Shown: positions 14,539-27,530 of the stretch, piece by piece
How the letters are laid out: each line of letters starts with the position of its first letter
Position numbering within the stretch: position 1 is the first letter of the stretch
From: Pseudorasbora parva
Lineage: Eukaryota > Chordata > Actinopteri > Cypriniformes > Gobionidae
Length of the DNA stretch: 64,000 nucleotides
NCBI RefSeq assembly: GCF_024679245.1
Contig: NC_090178.1
Span: 47,313,425-47,377,424 of the forward strand
Reading direction: 5' to 3'
The notes under the pieces: generated by a model
Told to the model about the DNA's origin: nothing
Seen by the model: only the letters and a program-made list of their open reading frames with translations
Database searches by the model: none
Translations under genes and position numbers: made by a program

Positions 14539-15054
14539 TATATAGACTTTCTGTTTCATTAATGTTAATCAAACAATTGCGTGATTATGGGAAAAATTTG
14601 GCTGTAGACATTTGGTTTTGACTTGGTGTGTCAAATTTGCTGTTATTAACAGGGATTTTAAGGTATGGTTTCTAGGTGATTTTGTTTTGGAGCCCTCTGA
14701 AACACAATTTTTCTCGAAATTGACTTTGCTGACTCTATCGATTTCAAAATCTCACTGGATTATTACAATCAATGGCAAAGTGAATGTTTGGAAATGTAAA
14801 CTGATATTTCCTACTGACACACTACAGCAAAATATATAAATAACTGGCTTAAAAACATTATTGGGGGGTGAAAATACTACCATGCCTAAGACTTTTGCAC
14901 TGTACACACACAAACACATTTTAACAATTTATTTAAGTCCACTTTAAAAGAAATAATTTACAGGGACATAAACATTATAGGTGCAGTTAAACACATGTAC
15001 AAAATCATGGCCCAGTGGCATACACAGATCTTCACAAAAGCACATCTCTCAGGT
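14539..15054 (+). other. grik2: Intron, possible decayed Tc1-type MITE end
   Basis: The motif CATGCCTAAGACTTTTGCAC near 14881 resembles a terminus common in Tc1-like fish elements. A matching left end was not found. Otherwise nothing is recognised. Confidence 0.3.
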
Positions 15055-15055
15055 G

Positions 15056-15558
15056 TTATGGATATAAGTAGCAGCGTCTCCTCCATATATCGCGGCTGCC
15101 TATAATAGCAGACAGGGCACAATACTTCGCTAGCTGTTTGGCCCTTTTCTTGGGCATCCCAAGTAGCTGAAGGCCTCGTACCACCAGCCTATGAGTGTGT
15201 CCTAAGCTGCTGAATATGAACACCAGTAGTCTGACTCGATAACCGATCTCTGAGATGGAGTTTAAGAGCGGCTGGTATTTAATGACCTTAGTCATAAAGG
15301 CTTCCTCCATGCTAGAGTCAAAGGTGCATGCCACCTCCAGAATGAACACCTCACTGTGCTCCTCATTAACCACAATATCTGGTGAACAAACATCTGGTGT
15401 GTTAGCAGACAGATGTGAGAAAGCATCAGAGTTACTACTACCATGCTGGAACATGGATGCTTTTACGCTAGAGTGTTGTATATTTTCACTGAGGGTGAGA
15501 GATGTTTTGATACGTCCTTCACTATAAGGTCCACTATTCTGTCGTGGCGTGCAATGTA

Positions 15559-15560
<2 letters not shown>
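15056..15560 (-). pseudogene. LINE 3' end: restriction-like endonuclease domain (R2/Rex6-like)
   Basis: The minus-strand frame contains the motif series PDIVVNEEHSEVFILEVACTFD, then EEAFMTKVIKYQPLL, then a conserved hydrophobic block ending SSLGHTH. This has the spacing of the PD-(D/E)xK endonuclease found at the C terminus of R2, Dong/Rex6 and related non-LTR retrotransposons (PD, then E in FILEVA, then K in KVIKYQ). The frame runs to GMPKKRAKQLAKYCALSAII before stopping. Upstream on the minus strand the ORF is interrupted by a long CA tract. Reverse transcriptase motifs are absent, so this is a 5'-truncated dead copy. Clade assignment is uncertain. Confidence 0.65.

Positions 15561-15562
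<2 letters not shown>

Positions 15563-15650
<88 letters not shown>
15563..15650. repeat. (CA)n microsatellite, about 44 units
   Basis: This is an almost perfect CA tract directly adjoining the LINE fragment. It gives rise to meaningless poly-Thr-His or poly-Cys-Val reading frames on both strands. Confidence 0.98.
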
Positions 15651-16440
15651 AGTTATTTCTGGAGCCTTTTTCAGACATGCGATATTCTACCAATATCACA
15701 AGGAAATGGCTCGTATTTATATCACTCCACTGCCAGATCTATACCGGCAGCATTTCTCACACCGAGAGGAGCAAACTCAAAAATCCCACTGTTATTGTGC
15801 CACAGAATGCTGATGTACCCAAGTCAGCGCTCTTGTACCTACTGAACAGCTTCATCTCGGCCAGTCCTTTGGAGATTTCTTGCTGGCTCTTATGTAGATA
15901 GTTTTAAACGAGGTATAATTCGGGGGTATATCACATTGATTTGTCTAAGAGCAATGTTGTTTTAAAACGTTATATTTTTATTTAACTTAAATCCTGTACT
16001 AACTAGAACACTGCTTTTGCTTTTTTGACTAAATTGTTAATTTCGTATTATACAAACTTTTATAATGGCTATTATTGTTCAAAATAATTGACTTGACCCC
16101 TCATGGAAAATCCCCTTAACTGTTAAAAGGATACTAAGACAAAGATATTTCCCTTAGCGACAGTCAAACATTTAAAAAATGCTATCTTAGATACAGGTAA
16201 TGCACTCACTTAGTACCTTAATCTTTAGTCTACCTAATAAAATGAGCTTCAATGAAGCGACTCAACATTCCTTCATTACTAACTTTAACGTGATGTTGTA
16301 GAATTAGTAATTGAGGCTTGGTCTCAACTGTTAAATTGTCACCTTTTTTAAACAGATTTAAATCTTTGGCATAATCTGTGGCAATATCACACTCGTAGTT
16401 GTGTGATATTGCTTTTATACCACAGTTCGGTAACATTATG

Positions 16441-16880
16441 CTGCCCCTTTTGCTGCCAAACAGCCCTGACCCATCGAGGCATGCTAGACCCCTGAATGTA
16501 TGCTGTGGTACCAAGATGTTAGCAGCAGATTCTTAAAGTTCTGTAAGTTGCGAGGTGGGGGCTTGCAGACTTGTTTTTTCAGCACATCCCACAGATGCTC
16601 AACTGGATTCATTTATCTGAATTTGGAGGCCAAGTCAACACCTTAAAATACTTGTTCTCCTCAAACCATTCCTGAACCAGTTGTGCTTTGTGTCAGGAGA
16701 ATTATCCTGCTGGAAGAGCCACAGCCACCAGGGAATACCGTTTCCATTAAAGGCTGTACATGGTCTGCAACAATGTTTAGGTAGGTGGAGCGTGTCAAAG
16801 TGACATCCACATGGATGGAGGACCCAAGGTTTCCCAGCAAAACATCGCCCAAAGCATCACACTGCCTCCGCCAGTGATTT
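16441..16880 (-). pseudogene. Tc1-like transposase, C-terminal half (decayed)
   Basis: Read on the minus strand, the segment carries in different frames CDALGDVLLGNLGS, IHVDVTLTRSTYLNIVADHV, and the C-terminal block equivalent to FRGL...SMPRR.RAVLAAKGG. These are landmarks of a fish Tc1 transposase. Several frameshifts break it. The catalytic second D and the E region are corrupted. The piece stops abruptly at about 16880, where the middle of the transposase should continue. The N-terminal half of what looks like the same family lies in the same orientation at 21805-22390. Confidence 0.7.
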
Positions 16881-17554
16881 CTAACTTGTAGAGCCTTTTC
16901 TGCATTATCAGCACAAGTAAGACACAATTGTAATAAAATAGATTTTATTAAGAAAGGCTAAACAGAACAATTAACACAACTACTAAATGAATACAATGAA
17001 TGATAAAGGAATAAAGATGCATAAAATACATGTGATTAAGTTAAGTGTGGTTATGGAAGAGTTACGTTATCTTATGGAAAGATAAACTGTTGTTTGTCTG
17101 AAACTAAGGTGAAGAACCTTATTATGTATCAAACAAATAAACAAAATATTTTTTGTTATTAACTATCATCAGTTATATTACCTCTTATGTAAATTAGAAA
17201 ATCATAAACTGATAAGTTACAACAATGCGTTGTCCAACAAGATTTACAACAGTGGTTGAGTAGGCAGTCCGATGGTAATGACCTATTCCACTGGTTTTGC
17301 TGAGAGATAATGCAGTGAAGAAAGGAGCTGGAATCCATTTCAACTGTCTTGAACATGAAGATCTGTAGGATGCTGATCTCCTGGAGCACCAAAGGGTCCT
17401 AAAATCTGGGACACGCAGATGAGGCCCTGAAGTAGGTGCAGAAGGCCCTTAATCTGGAACACGCAGACGAAGGAACCTTGAAGTGGAGGTTTGCTTTTCT
17501 GAGCTTAACCTTGTTGCAAATGTCTCTGTGTGTCTTCTGCCTCTTTGGACCAGA
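16881..17554 (+). other. grik2: Intron, unclassified, between Tc1 fragment and tandem repeat
   Basis: No recognised coding or mobile features. The sequence may belong to whatever separates the two Tc1 halves. Confidence 0.4.
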
Positions 17555-18240
17555 CACTCAGAATTTGGTCAATCCGCTCTGGTCTCTCTAGCATGGAGAT
17601 TCTGGACGTGCTGTAGTCATCTCGCTGGACTAAAACTCTGAACGTAGTGTTGGTTAATGTCTCTTTCCTCACAGGCTGGAGGCTCAGAACGTTGTCATAT
17701 CTGTCACTGCCTCACAAGCTGTAGATTCAGATCCTCGGATCTTGTGTTGTCTCTCTGGTTAAACCAGAGGCTCAGAACTTGGTTGCTCTGTCACAGTCTA
17801 ATCCTCACCAGACAGACTCAGAACCTGGTGAACTGTTTGTCTCTTGCATGGAGACTCAGAACATTGTTGCTCTGTCACAGTCTAATCCGAGCGGGACAGA
17901 CTCAGAAGTTGGTGAACTGTTTGCCTCTCAGGTGGAGACTCAGAACCTGGTGAACTGTTTGCCTCTCGCCGGAGACTCAGAACCTGGTGAACTGTTTGCC
18001 TCTCAGGTGGAGACTCAGAACCTGGTGAACTGTTTGCCTCTCGCCGGAGACTCAGAACCTGGTGAACTGTTTGCCTCTCGCCAGAGACTCAGAACCTGGT
18101 GAACTGTTTGCCTCTCGCCGGAGACTCAGAACCTGGTGAACTGTTTGCCTCTCGCTGGAGACTCAGAACCTGGTGAACTGTTTGCCTCTCAGGTGGAGAC
18201 TCAGAACTTGGGGTGTACTGTTTGTCTCTTGACAGAACAA
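17555..18240. repeat. Minisatellite, 37/38-bp unit
   Basis: The unit reads CAGAACCTGGTGAACTGTTT followed by GCCTCTCGCCGGAGACT (37 bp), or with CAGGTGG in place of CGCCGG (38 bp). Regular copies begin at 17941, 17978, 18016, 18053, 18090, 18127, 18164 and 18202. Earlier, more divergent copies begin near 17817, 17855 and 17909, with traces back to about 17558. The 37- and 38-bp types alternate, which implies duplication of a multi-unit block. Confidence 0.92.
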
Positions 18241-18699
18241 GGAGTGTCTATTGAAAGGGTACCTTTATCCTTTTCCGAATAGGAGGAGATTGCAATTTGG
18301 TGCTTCTCTCAGTGTTGCTATTGGCTGTTGGCATCAGAGGGGGCACAGTGTGGCCCACCCTTCTTTGCCTTGGGGGACTCATTTGCATACTGTACACAGT
18401 TAGAAGTCTTTAAAGTTTATCAATGCATTTCTCACTTTCCAAACCACTATCAGAATACCCTTGGCAATATACTAAACAAATAGAGACCAAACATGATGGA
18501 AAAAGATTGAACTGTCATGTGTTCATTAATTTGTTCATTTACAGCTGAATTTGTGGAAGATGTTGCATTACAAATAGCTGTCACTGAGAATACTTATTTC
18601 TCTGAATAAGTATGAGATGGATGTGTGTAGATTGCATCAGTCTTAAGGTTTCCAAACATAGTTGTGAATGGATTTGGATGGATCCTTTTGTTTTTTCTT

Positions 18700-19150
18700 T
18701 ATTTCACCCACTACTGCTGAGGTCCTGAGGATGTTTATGGCCGTCACAAACGAGGACATTAGGGATCAGTCTCTAAGTGGGTGAAGGGCAGAAACTGCAT
18801 GTGGACCAATGAGAAGTCCTGTCCTTCCTGGGCTTGGTACTAGAGGTCTTCTTCTTGCCCTCAAAGAGGTGTCTGGCTGTTGTCCAAGCATCTTTATCTG
18901 ATGGCGTTGGACATTTTGTTTGTGCTAGTCCAACAAGATTCAATCAAAATGTAGCAAACCTTTGTCCACTGTTACGGGCAAAGAGGTGCCCGGCCATAAA
19001 CTGGGGCCTGGAATGTGCTGTCCACTACATATCTCAAGACCGGTCAAGAAGACCACAGCTGAGGGCATATAAAGAGCAGAGAACTCCACCCCACACGCTC
19101 TCTCTGTCTTCAAAACAAGCACCTTCTTAACTCTTTCTCTTTCATATTTC
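18700..19150 (+). other. Possible LTR or promoter-like segment
   Basis: The segment has higher GC than its surroundings. It contains a TATA-like GCATATAAAGAGCAGAG at about 19063, followed by a CT-rich stretch, resembling the U3-R layout of a retroviral-type LTR. I found no TG...CA boundaries, no second LTR and no gag/pol. This is weak. Confidence 0.22.
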
Positions 19151-19884
19151 ACATATTAATCAAAATCAAAAGTTTGGAAGACTGAGTTCATGGTGAACGT
19201 TGCACATTGGGACATTTTTTCCCCCTTGAATTACCGCTGGGTGTGAATTGGGCTCATAAAACGTTGATCTTCTCTGACCAGCTAAACAGCTGACAAAAAT
19301 CATACTTTAAATAAATTGGAAACAAATTCTATCCAGTTATGAAGTGTTTTCTGTGTGACAAGTCTTCCGCGATGTTCTAACAGCCGGGAATCACACACAA
19401 CGGGTCTGCTAATGTCCGAATCACGACCAAATGACTCATTTGAACCAAATCATTTTAACAACCCAATTTAGCAAGAGTGGAGAGAAAGAATTAGTTTTAA
19501 TTATCCACAGTATTTCAGCGTATGTATGTTGACAATGTGTAGTAAAATAAATAGTCTAAAATCATTTAGTTTAGACTGGAGTGAGGTGAAAACAGAACAA
19601 AGTTGTTGTTAGCTAGCTGATCATTTTATTAAATTGTATATGGCTGAGAATTTGGCTATTAGTTAATTGTTAATGCTATTTCTAATATTGATATGATTAC
19701 ATACCCAAACAATTATTTGTAAAAATAAAATAAAATGAGGAACAAAAGAAACATCAAAAAACGAGATCATACATACTATGAGACATCAAAATAAGACAAT
19801 ATATAAGATATCAAAATAAGAAAATAAATACTAATTGTTTCTTTGCATTATTTTTATTTATTGTCAGTATTGCACGTGGATAGG

Positions 19885-20019
<135 letters not shown>

Positions 20020-20078
20020 AGCTATCAAAATAAAATGCAAGTACAGGGTTTCTTTTCCTTGCTGTTGCACAATAAACC

Positions 20079-21292
20079 TAGCCTGGTTTTACCAGACTCT
20101 CGCACATTTCATTTGTACATAGAGTCTGGCCACTCTCCATTGACAAGCGTTTATTTCCGTGAAGGCGGGCACTCTGTTGAGGTTTAAAACTATTGGATCT
20201 GCCCTGAGCCACTCTAGATCTGCCATAACCAATCGCTAACGTTTGGTCGTGACGTATGTCATGTGCCCTTCGCCTGTTTCACTCATGGAAATCCGACAAA
20301 ATAAAAGTGCACATGTGCATGCGACCTCAGTAATAAAACTATAGGATAAAACCTAAAACTCGTGCATTCGGATTGTGATTTATTCACGCCACGGTGGAGA
20401 GGAGAGTTTTGTGATCGGGAACGGCGCTCACGTGGTCCGTAAAATCATTGTATGCTGTAAATAAAATGTCAAATGCTTGGTATGATAATAAATGCTGCTA
20501 TAAATAACGGACCAATTCAAATGTTTAAGTGCTTTTCTTTTAATTTGTTTGAGCGGTGATGAAATATATTGCTCTTGTAAATACTTGCCAGCATTTTAAG
20601 GAAATACAAGTCTAGAAATGCATCCTAATTACAGCAAAGCAACCGTATGGTGTTCTGCAGGGGTCAAAAATGATTACAAACAGTGAATTTTGAAGTGATA
20701 TATTGTTGAAAACTCAGAGATATGGATTCGGACAGCTGTTACATCAACACGACCTTGTGTTTGTCAAAAGCAGTCGGTAACTCGGCCGGTGATTTTTCCG
20801 CGGGTGGTGAGAGACGGACGGCAGTAAAATAACTGACCAGTCCCTGTAACTTAAATGATGGCAATACCTTCAGACCCCACGAGAAACAGTTACTGTCCGA
20901 ATAGCTTCAGCCAACTCCTTCATCACTAACGAAGCGATCTGGAAATTCAAACTTTTCCAGAATTTACCCTGTTGGAGGGCCACAAAACCATGGCCACCAA
21001 CAAACCCCAGCAAAGACTGTTATTGCTCCGGCTTTAACTTCTGGACATTCGGCAGCGGTGCCACAATGCAATGAATAGTTTAGTTTGCATCTTTCTCCGC
21101 CGCCATTACTGAACTACATCTCAAACTAGCGCTCGACATCAACGTCATCGTTCTCAGCCACTCCCTCTGTTCGCTGATTGGACCGGTAAAAATTTGTTCG
21201 GAGAAAACCTAAGACTACACAGCAGTCCCAGACGTAGTACTGAAGGAAAATGAAAATTGAGTGGAAGTACGTAGGAGGGCAGAGCCAGGCTA
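20079..21292. mobile_element. Non-autonomous DNA transposon with 9-bp TSD (caataaacc)
   Basis: The 9-mer caataaacc occurs immediately before (20070-20078) and after (21293-21301) this 1,214-bp segment. Termini are TAGCCTGGTTTTACCAG and, inverted at the other end, TAGCCTGGCTCTGCC, giving a short inverted repeat of about 10 bp. The right subterminal part (CAGTCCCAGACGTAGTACTG) is a sequence I recognise as abundant in fish genomes. There is no transposase ORF. A 9-bp duplication fits Mutator-like or Merlin-type elements better than the classical 8-bp hAT, but the superfamily is not determined. Confidence 0.75.
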
Positions 21293-21804
21293 CAATAAAC
21301 CTGCACAAAATAACATTTTCACAATGTAAATGAAAAGTACATATATAAATAATTTGCCTAAGCAGTATACTAATGTATATCTGTATGATACATATACCAC
21401 TTCCTGTTATTCACATTCATTTAATAAATAATGGACATAATGGACTGTGTCTGAGAATAATACCTCATCGAGATTAGCATTTTTACTGAATTTTGAGTTT
21501 TACAATAGGCTGTCAGGCTCTGTCAGTGTCAGTTTGGTGTTTCTTTCCACCATAGACCATAAACAATATGGACACGTCGTCTTCAATGCCTCCCACTAAC
21601 GAAAAGTTAAGTGTTATTTGCTTATAGAGAAAAATATTAATTTCCACATATCTGCAATGCCTTTTGATTATTTTATCAAAACTTCTCTCGTGGTACACAC
21701 CCACACATACGAGATAAATGCCAATCATATGCATATTCCACATTTTAATCAAAAGTGTGGGGACTTTCACTGGTCTTGGTCTTGACTCAGTCTCGGCCTG
21801 TCTG

Positions 21805-22390
21805 ATGCTCACGTGCCACTGTTGGTGCTTTCGGCGGGGTCAGGGGTCAGCATGGGCACCCTGACCGGTCAGCGGCTATGCTGCCCCATACGCAACAAAC
21901 TGAGATGCTCTGTGTATTCTGAGAGCTTTCTATCAGAACCAGCATTAACTTCTGGAGCAGTTAGAGCACCAGTAGCTCGTATGTTTGATCGGACCACACG
22001 GGCCGGCCTTCGCTCCCCACGTGCATCAATGAGCCTTGGCCGCCCATGACCCTGTGGCCGGTTCTGCACTGTTCCTTCCTTGGAGCACTTTTGATAGAGA
22101 CTGACCACTGCAGACCGGGAACAGCCCACAAGAGCTGCAGTTTTGGAGATGCTCTGACCCAGTCCTCTAGCCGTCACAATTTGGCCCTTGTCAAACTCAC
22201 TCAAATCCTTACGCTTGCCCATTTTTCCTGCTTCTAACACATCAACTTTGAGGACAAAATGTTCACTTGCTGCCTAATATATCCTCACAAACAGGTGTTG
22301 TTATAAAGAGATAATCAGTGTTATTTCCTTCACCTGTCAGTGGTCATAATTTCATGCCTAATCAGTGTGTGACAGCTCACTTTGTCTCTC
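21805..22390 (-). pseudogene. Tc1-like transposase, N-terminal half plus 5' terminal region
   Basis: The minus-strand ORF from 22240 reads [20 protein letters not shown] shortly after its first Met. It continues through [20 protein letters not shown] (first helix-turn-helix, paired-like) and [13 protein letters not shown], to [22 protein letters not shown] (second DNA-binding subdomain). It then runs out at about 21869, with homologous nucleotide sequence continuing to 21805. Upstream on that strand, 22240-22390 carries the 5' non-coding part with CACCTGTCAGTGGTCATAAT. The DDE catalytic domain is missing. Confidence 0.8.

Positions 22391-23526
<1,136 letters not shown>

Positions 23527-23573
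<47 letters not shown>
23527..23573. repeat. (AAT)n microsatellite
   Basis: Uninterrupted ATA/AAT trinucleotide repeat of about 15 units. Confidence 0.95.
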
Positions 23574-23576
<3 letters not shown>

Positions 23577-23798
23577 ATGAATGTATACAAATACATTTGA
23601 ATATGAATTAGGGATGTCAATTTCAGGAATTTTCAAGAAAGATTGTCTTTTAAATTAATCTGTTATCTATTAATTTATTAATACTCTATATATAATGTGC
23701 ACATAGTCAACTTTATTATTTAATTAAGGCCATGTTTATTTAACATTTATTTAAAATATTATTTATTGTTATTAACAATGTTGTTTATATATATATAT

Positions 23799-24797
23799 TA
23801 GGGGTGTGACAAGACAATAATCTCACCAGACGAGACAAGACATGAGATTGGGTGAACGGGTATTCAGTATTTTTAAGAAATCCACAATGATGACATGACT
23901 ATAAATTAAAAATAGTGCATTTGAAATATTTTAATGCATTTGAAATATTTTAAGTTATCATCTTGTATTGAATGCCATTTCATTTCTAGCCTTCTTTCTG
24001 AGTATGAATTATCATATACAGAAAAAGACGACAGTACTGTATTCTTTCCTGTATGATTGTCTCTTCAGACCGAAGAACTGCACATGAGCTTCTTTTGAAC
24101 TCCTAATTGAACTCCTTCCTACTAATTGATCGTAGATATTAAGTGCAAACAATAACCATAATCAAAGTACTCAATATTCAAAGTGCAAATAGAGACCAAT
24201 TTTTCTTTTTAGCATGATACAGAGCTAAGAGATGGTTACAGATATATAGTTTTCATATTGGGAGATAATCGTGTGCCTCAGGGAGTTGCTTTCATTCAAA
24301 ATCACAGTTGAATGCAGGCTCCCGTTTACTTTCGCTTTATATTTCGTGATCGTGCGTATACTCTGTGATTAAGGTGCGGTGGTGCTGAGTGCGCAGATTA
24401 AAATAAGTCTGGCGCTTCTGCTGCGCAAAGAATCCTCCTCCACGCTGTTGTCCACTAACATGTAACACACACTCGTAACACAAGCTCATTGCAAGTGCTT
24501 CACTAACACGTAACACACCCATAACACACACTCGTCTTCTCGTCGCTTGATTAATGCTCCGAACAGCTCATTCTAGATGAGATGATGTTATTAAAGCGAC
24601 TGTTATGATTATCCAGCTAAACAAAATTGTTTTTATTTCTATAAAAAGCAAAACTAGAGTGGAGGTGTAATATAAACTTCACCCTCACACTCCTTCACGA
24701 CTAGGTCATGATAATATGACGAGAATATGACAGCTTTTCACCTCGTCACAGTTTAGTTTTGCGAGATCTCGTGGCATGAGATCTCGTCACACCCCTA
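23799..24797. mobile_element. Non-autonomous hAT element (TAGGGGTGTGAC family)
   Basis: The left end TAGGGGTGTGACAAGACAAT is matched by the inverted right end TAGGGGTGTGACGAGATCTC. Internal GAGATCTCG motifs lie near the right end and ACGAGACAAGAC near the left. Flanks are AT repeats (atatatat versus atattata), so the 8-bp duplication cannot be proven but is compatible. There is no transposase; an old Tc1 fragment starts only about 15 bp beyond the right end. Confidence 0.8.
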
Positions 24798-24809
24798 ATA
24801 TTATATATA

Positions 24810-25411
24810 TTATCTTGCTAGAAGTAGCCATCAAAGGATGGGTACATGGTGGTCATAAAGGGATGTAAATGGTCAGAAACAATGCTCAGGTAGGCCGTGG
24901 CATTTAAACGATGCCCAATTGGCACTAAGGGGCCTAAAGTCCCCACAAGAAAACATCCCCACACCATTACACCACCACCACCAGCCTGCACAGTGGTAAC
25001 AAGGCATGATGGATCCATGCTCTCATTCTGTTTACGCCAAATTCTGACTCTACCATCTGAATGTCTCAACAGAAATCGAGACTCATCAGACCAGGCAACA
25101 TTTTTCCAGTCTTTAACTGTCCAATTTTGGTGAGCTTGTGCAAATTGTAGCCTCTTTTTCCTATTTGTAGTGGAGATGAGTGGTACCCGGTGGGGTCTTC
25201 TGCTGTTGTAGCCCATCCACCTCAAGGTTGTGTGTGTTGTGGCTTCACAAATGCTTTGCTGCATACCTCAGTTGTATCGAGTGGTTATTTCAGTCAAAGT
25301 TGCTCTTCTATCAGCGTGAATCAGTCGGCCCATTCTCCTCTGACCTCGAGCATCAAAATGGCATTTTCGCCCAAAGGACTGCCGCATACTGGATGTTTTT
25401 CCCTTTTCCGT
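24810..25411 (-). pseudogene. Tc1-like transposase fragment (same family as 58570-59558)
   Basis: The minus-strand ORF gives [20 protein letters not shown], then [20 protein letters not shown] with the first catalytic Asp, then GGGGVMVWGCF, then RLNATAYLSIVSDHLHPFMT. This is the middle of a Tc1 transposase. It retains the segment just downstream of GPL that the 58.6-kb copy has lost. It is truncated at both sides: the region with the second Asp and the Glu is absent, and the N-terminal helix-turn-helix region ends near 25411. No terminal repeats remain. Confidence 0.85.
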
Positions 25412-25525
25412 ATTTTTTTTAATTTATTTTTTAGTACATTAAGTTGGGCTGAATGAAAACAAGTTTAGCTGAGTTAAGCTGAAATAAAATGTTTAGTTAT
25501 TTTTTGTTAATGTTTTATTTTTTTT

Positions 25526-25532
<7 letters not shown>

Positions 25533-25579
<47 letters not shown>
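25533..25579. repeat. (TA)n microsatellite
   Basis: Uninterrupted TA tract within AT-rich intron. Confidence 0.95.
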
Positions 25580-25581
<2 letters not shown>

Positions 25582-26619
25582 CATTTTTTTTAAATATGCT
25601 TTTAATGAACTATTATAACCCTGCTGTATGCAATTAATAAGTACTATTATAATGTTGTAATACAATAATAATGATTAAATCCAATATTAACTGATTTCAC
25701 AGACTGGGTTTAGTTTAAGCCAGGATTAGACCTTCAATTCAATTAGAACATTTAAGTAGCTTTTATAAATGTGCGTTAGAAAAAAACAAAACAAACAACA
25801 ACAACAACAAATGCATTACTGGTGTGCACTATGAGACAAGACATGGCACTGACATACTGTAAGATCTGCTTTCAGCTCAAACATGCATTTTAGTTTGGGA
25901 CTAAGCTTAAAGAGCCATGAAGCCCCAAAACAAAACAAAAAATTAAATTTGCACAGATATGTACAGGCTGCACATCACTGAAACCACTAAACCCACTTGT
26001 TTTGAGGTTGAAGAAAGAAAACGTACACATACATTTTATCAACAAGTGGAAATTAGATATTTTTGCATTTTTCCAAGCATTTTGTTCTTCACACAGTGTA
26101 AGGTAAAAGCGTGCCTTCAGAGTGTATGTGTGGCTGTGAGTCCTCTGCATTTATTCATGAGAATGAGATCTATTAACCCAATCACTGCACAATTATGCAT
26201 GAGGTCGCATTACAGCAGAGAGTTCAAACAACAGAGCGGTATCTGCAACGAGTTTAACAACGCTCCCCACGTGGATCATATAGATCAGATACAGACCAGA
26301 GCGGGCACATTTCAAGTTTGTATGAATATATTTCATATAATTTAGTCCTCTAAACATGAAACAGCATTGCGGTTAGCGCACATATATAATCACATCTTGT
26401 GCCAATAAGGACATACATGTGCAAATAAAGATGTGCGTCTGTTCACTGACATGATGGGTTATTCTGATACACAGAAGACAATAATGTAGACCAAAAACAG
26501 ACAAGAAGAACAGACAAAAAAGTAACTATGTCTTCATTATTTTCGTGTTAAACTGATTTGTGTTGTTGGATTTGTAGTTCACCTATACTGTAATGCAAAT
26601 ATTATCATACCTTTTATAT
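25580..26619 (+). other. grik2: Intron sequence without recognised features
   Basis: No coding or mobile feature is supported. Confidence 0.5.
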
Positions 26620-26627
26620 GTTCTCCC

Positions 26628-27522
26628 TCGGAGTGTGCGATATATATATATCGTCTGTGATAATATAATTTGTTGTTTTAACAATGTGCAATCTGACATT
26701 TTCGAGTATATCCCTCACACTAGACACGCGCATACACTACGTGATGTAGTCTTGAAGATTAGACTAGTCCGGGTGCACGCTTTCACTGCGTGAGTCTATA
26801 TTTATATCATAAATGTGATATTTATTTTATACAAGTTTAATAAGCAAGAATTTACATTTTAGATAAGTGACTTACATTTTAGACACCGCATTGCCCATTT
26901 TTACTCTATTTCGCCAACGAGAATAGTTCAAAACAAAGTCACAGTTCTGTAATCGCATCTCTGAGCAACACGCAGTGTTTGCTTACTGAATGAATCAGCT
27001 TTCTGAACGAATCAGTTAAATCAATGATTCAGAGACTTAGATAGTCAAATGATTCGTTCCCGAATGAATCAGTTCTTTGAATGAATCGGTTGAATCTCAA
27101 TGACTCACTCATTAACAGTGACTTGCTGTCGCCTACTGGTGGTTTTAAAGTATCTTTTCATGTTTTAAATAGTTTCAAATATCAGTATTCAACATTGTGT
27201 GTTTAAAACATAAAAAATATGTATGCATAACTGCAGGTTATTTGTCACCTCTAAGCTCATTAAACAATTAAATGCCACTCTGTGTTAGAAAATGCTCATA
27301 AAAGGAAAAATTTCTTTTTGGAAAAGATGTTTTCTGTCACTGCTGTGAACTGACCACCACACAGAAAATGAAGAATATCAAAAACTTTAGGAGTCATCTG
27401 ATCACCAGCACCAAGATACCAACACAATAACACGCTTAGCCAAATATCGTCTAATTATCCTTATCGAGAAAATACCAGAAAATATTGAGATATCATTTTT
27501 TTGTCAATATCGCACACCCCTA
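26628..27522. mobile_element. Non-autonomous hAT element with perfect 8-bp TSD (gttctccc)
   Basis: The identical 8-mer gttctccc flanks the element (26620-26627 and 27523-27530). Termini are TCGGAGTGTGCGATATAT and, inverted, TAGGGGTGTGCGATATTG, imperfect copies of the TAGGGGTG hAT terminus. The interior contains clustered GAATCA/TGATTC direct and inverted motifs (26.99-27.1 kb). There is no transposase ORF. Confidence 0.88.
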
Positions 27523-27530
27523 GTTCTCCC

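Noticed and set aside
15549..15845. ORFs with poly Thr-His or Cys-Val tracts
   Set aside because: They translate a CA microsatellite; no coding evidence on either side in the same frame.
17555..18240. CRISPR-like array
   Set aside because: Units are contiguous with no unique spacers, and the sequence is vertebrate; it is a minisatellite.
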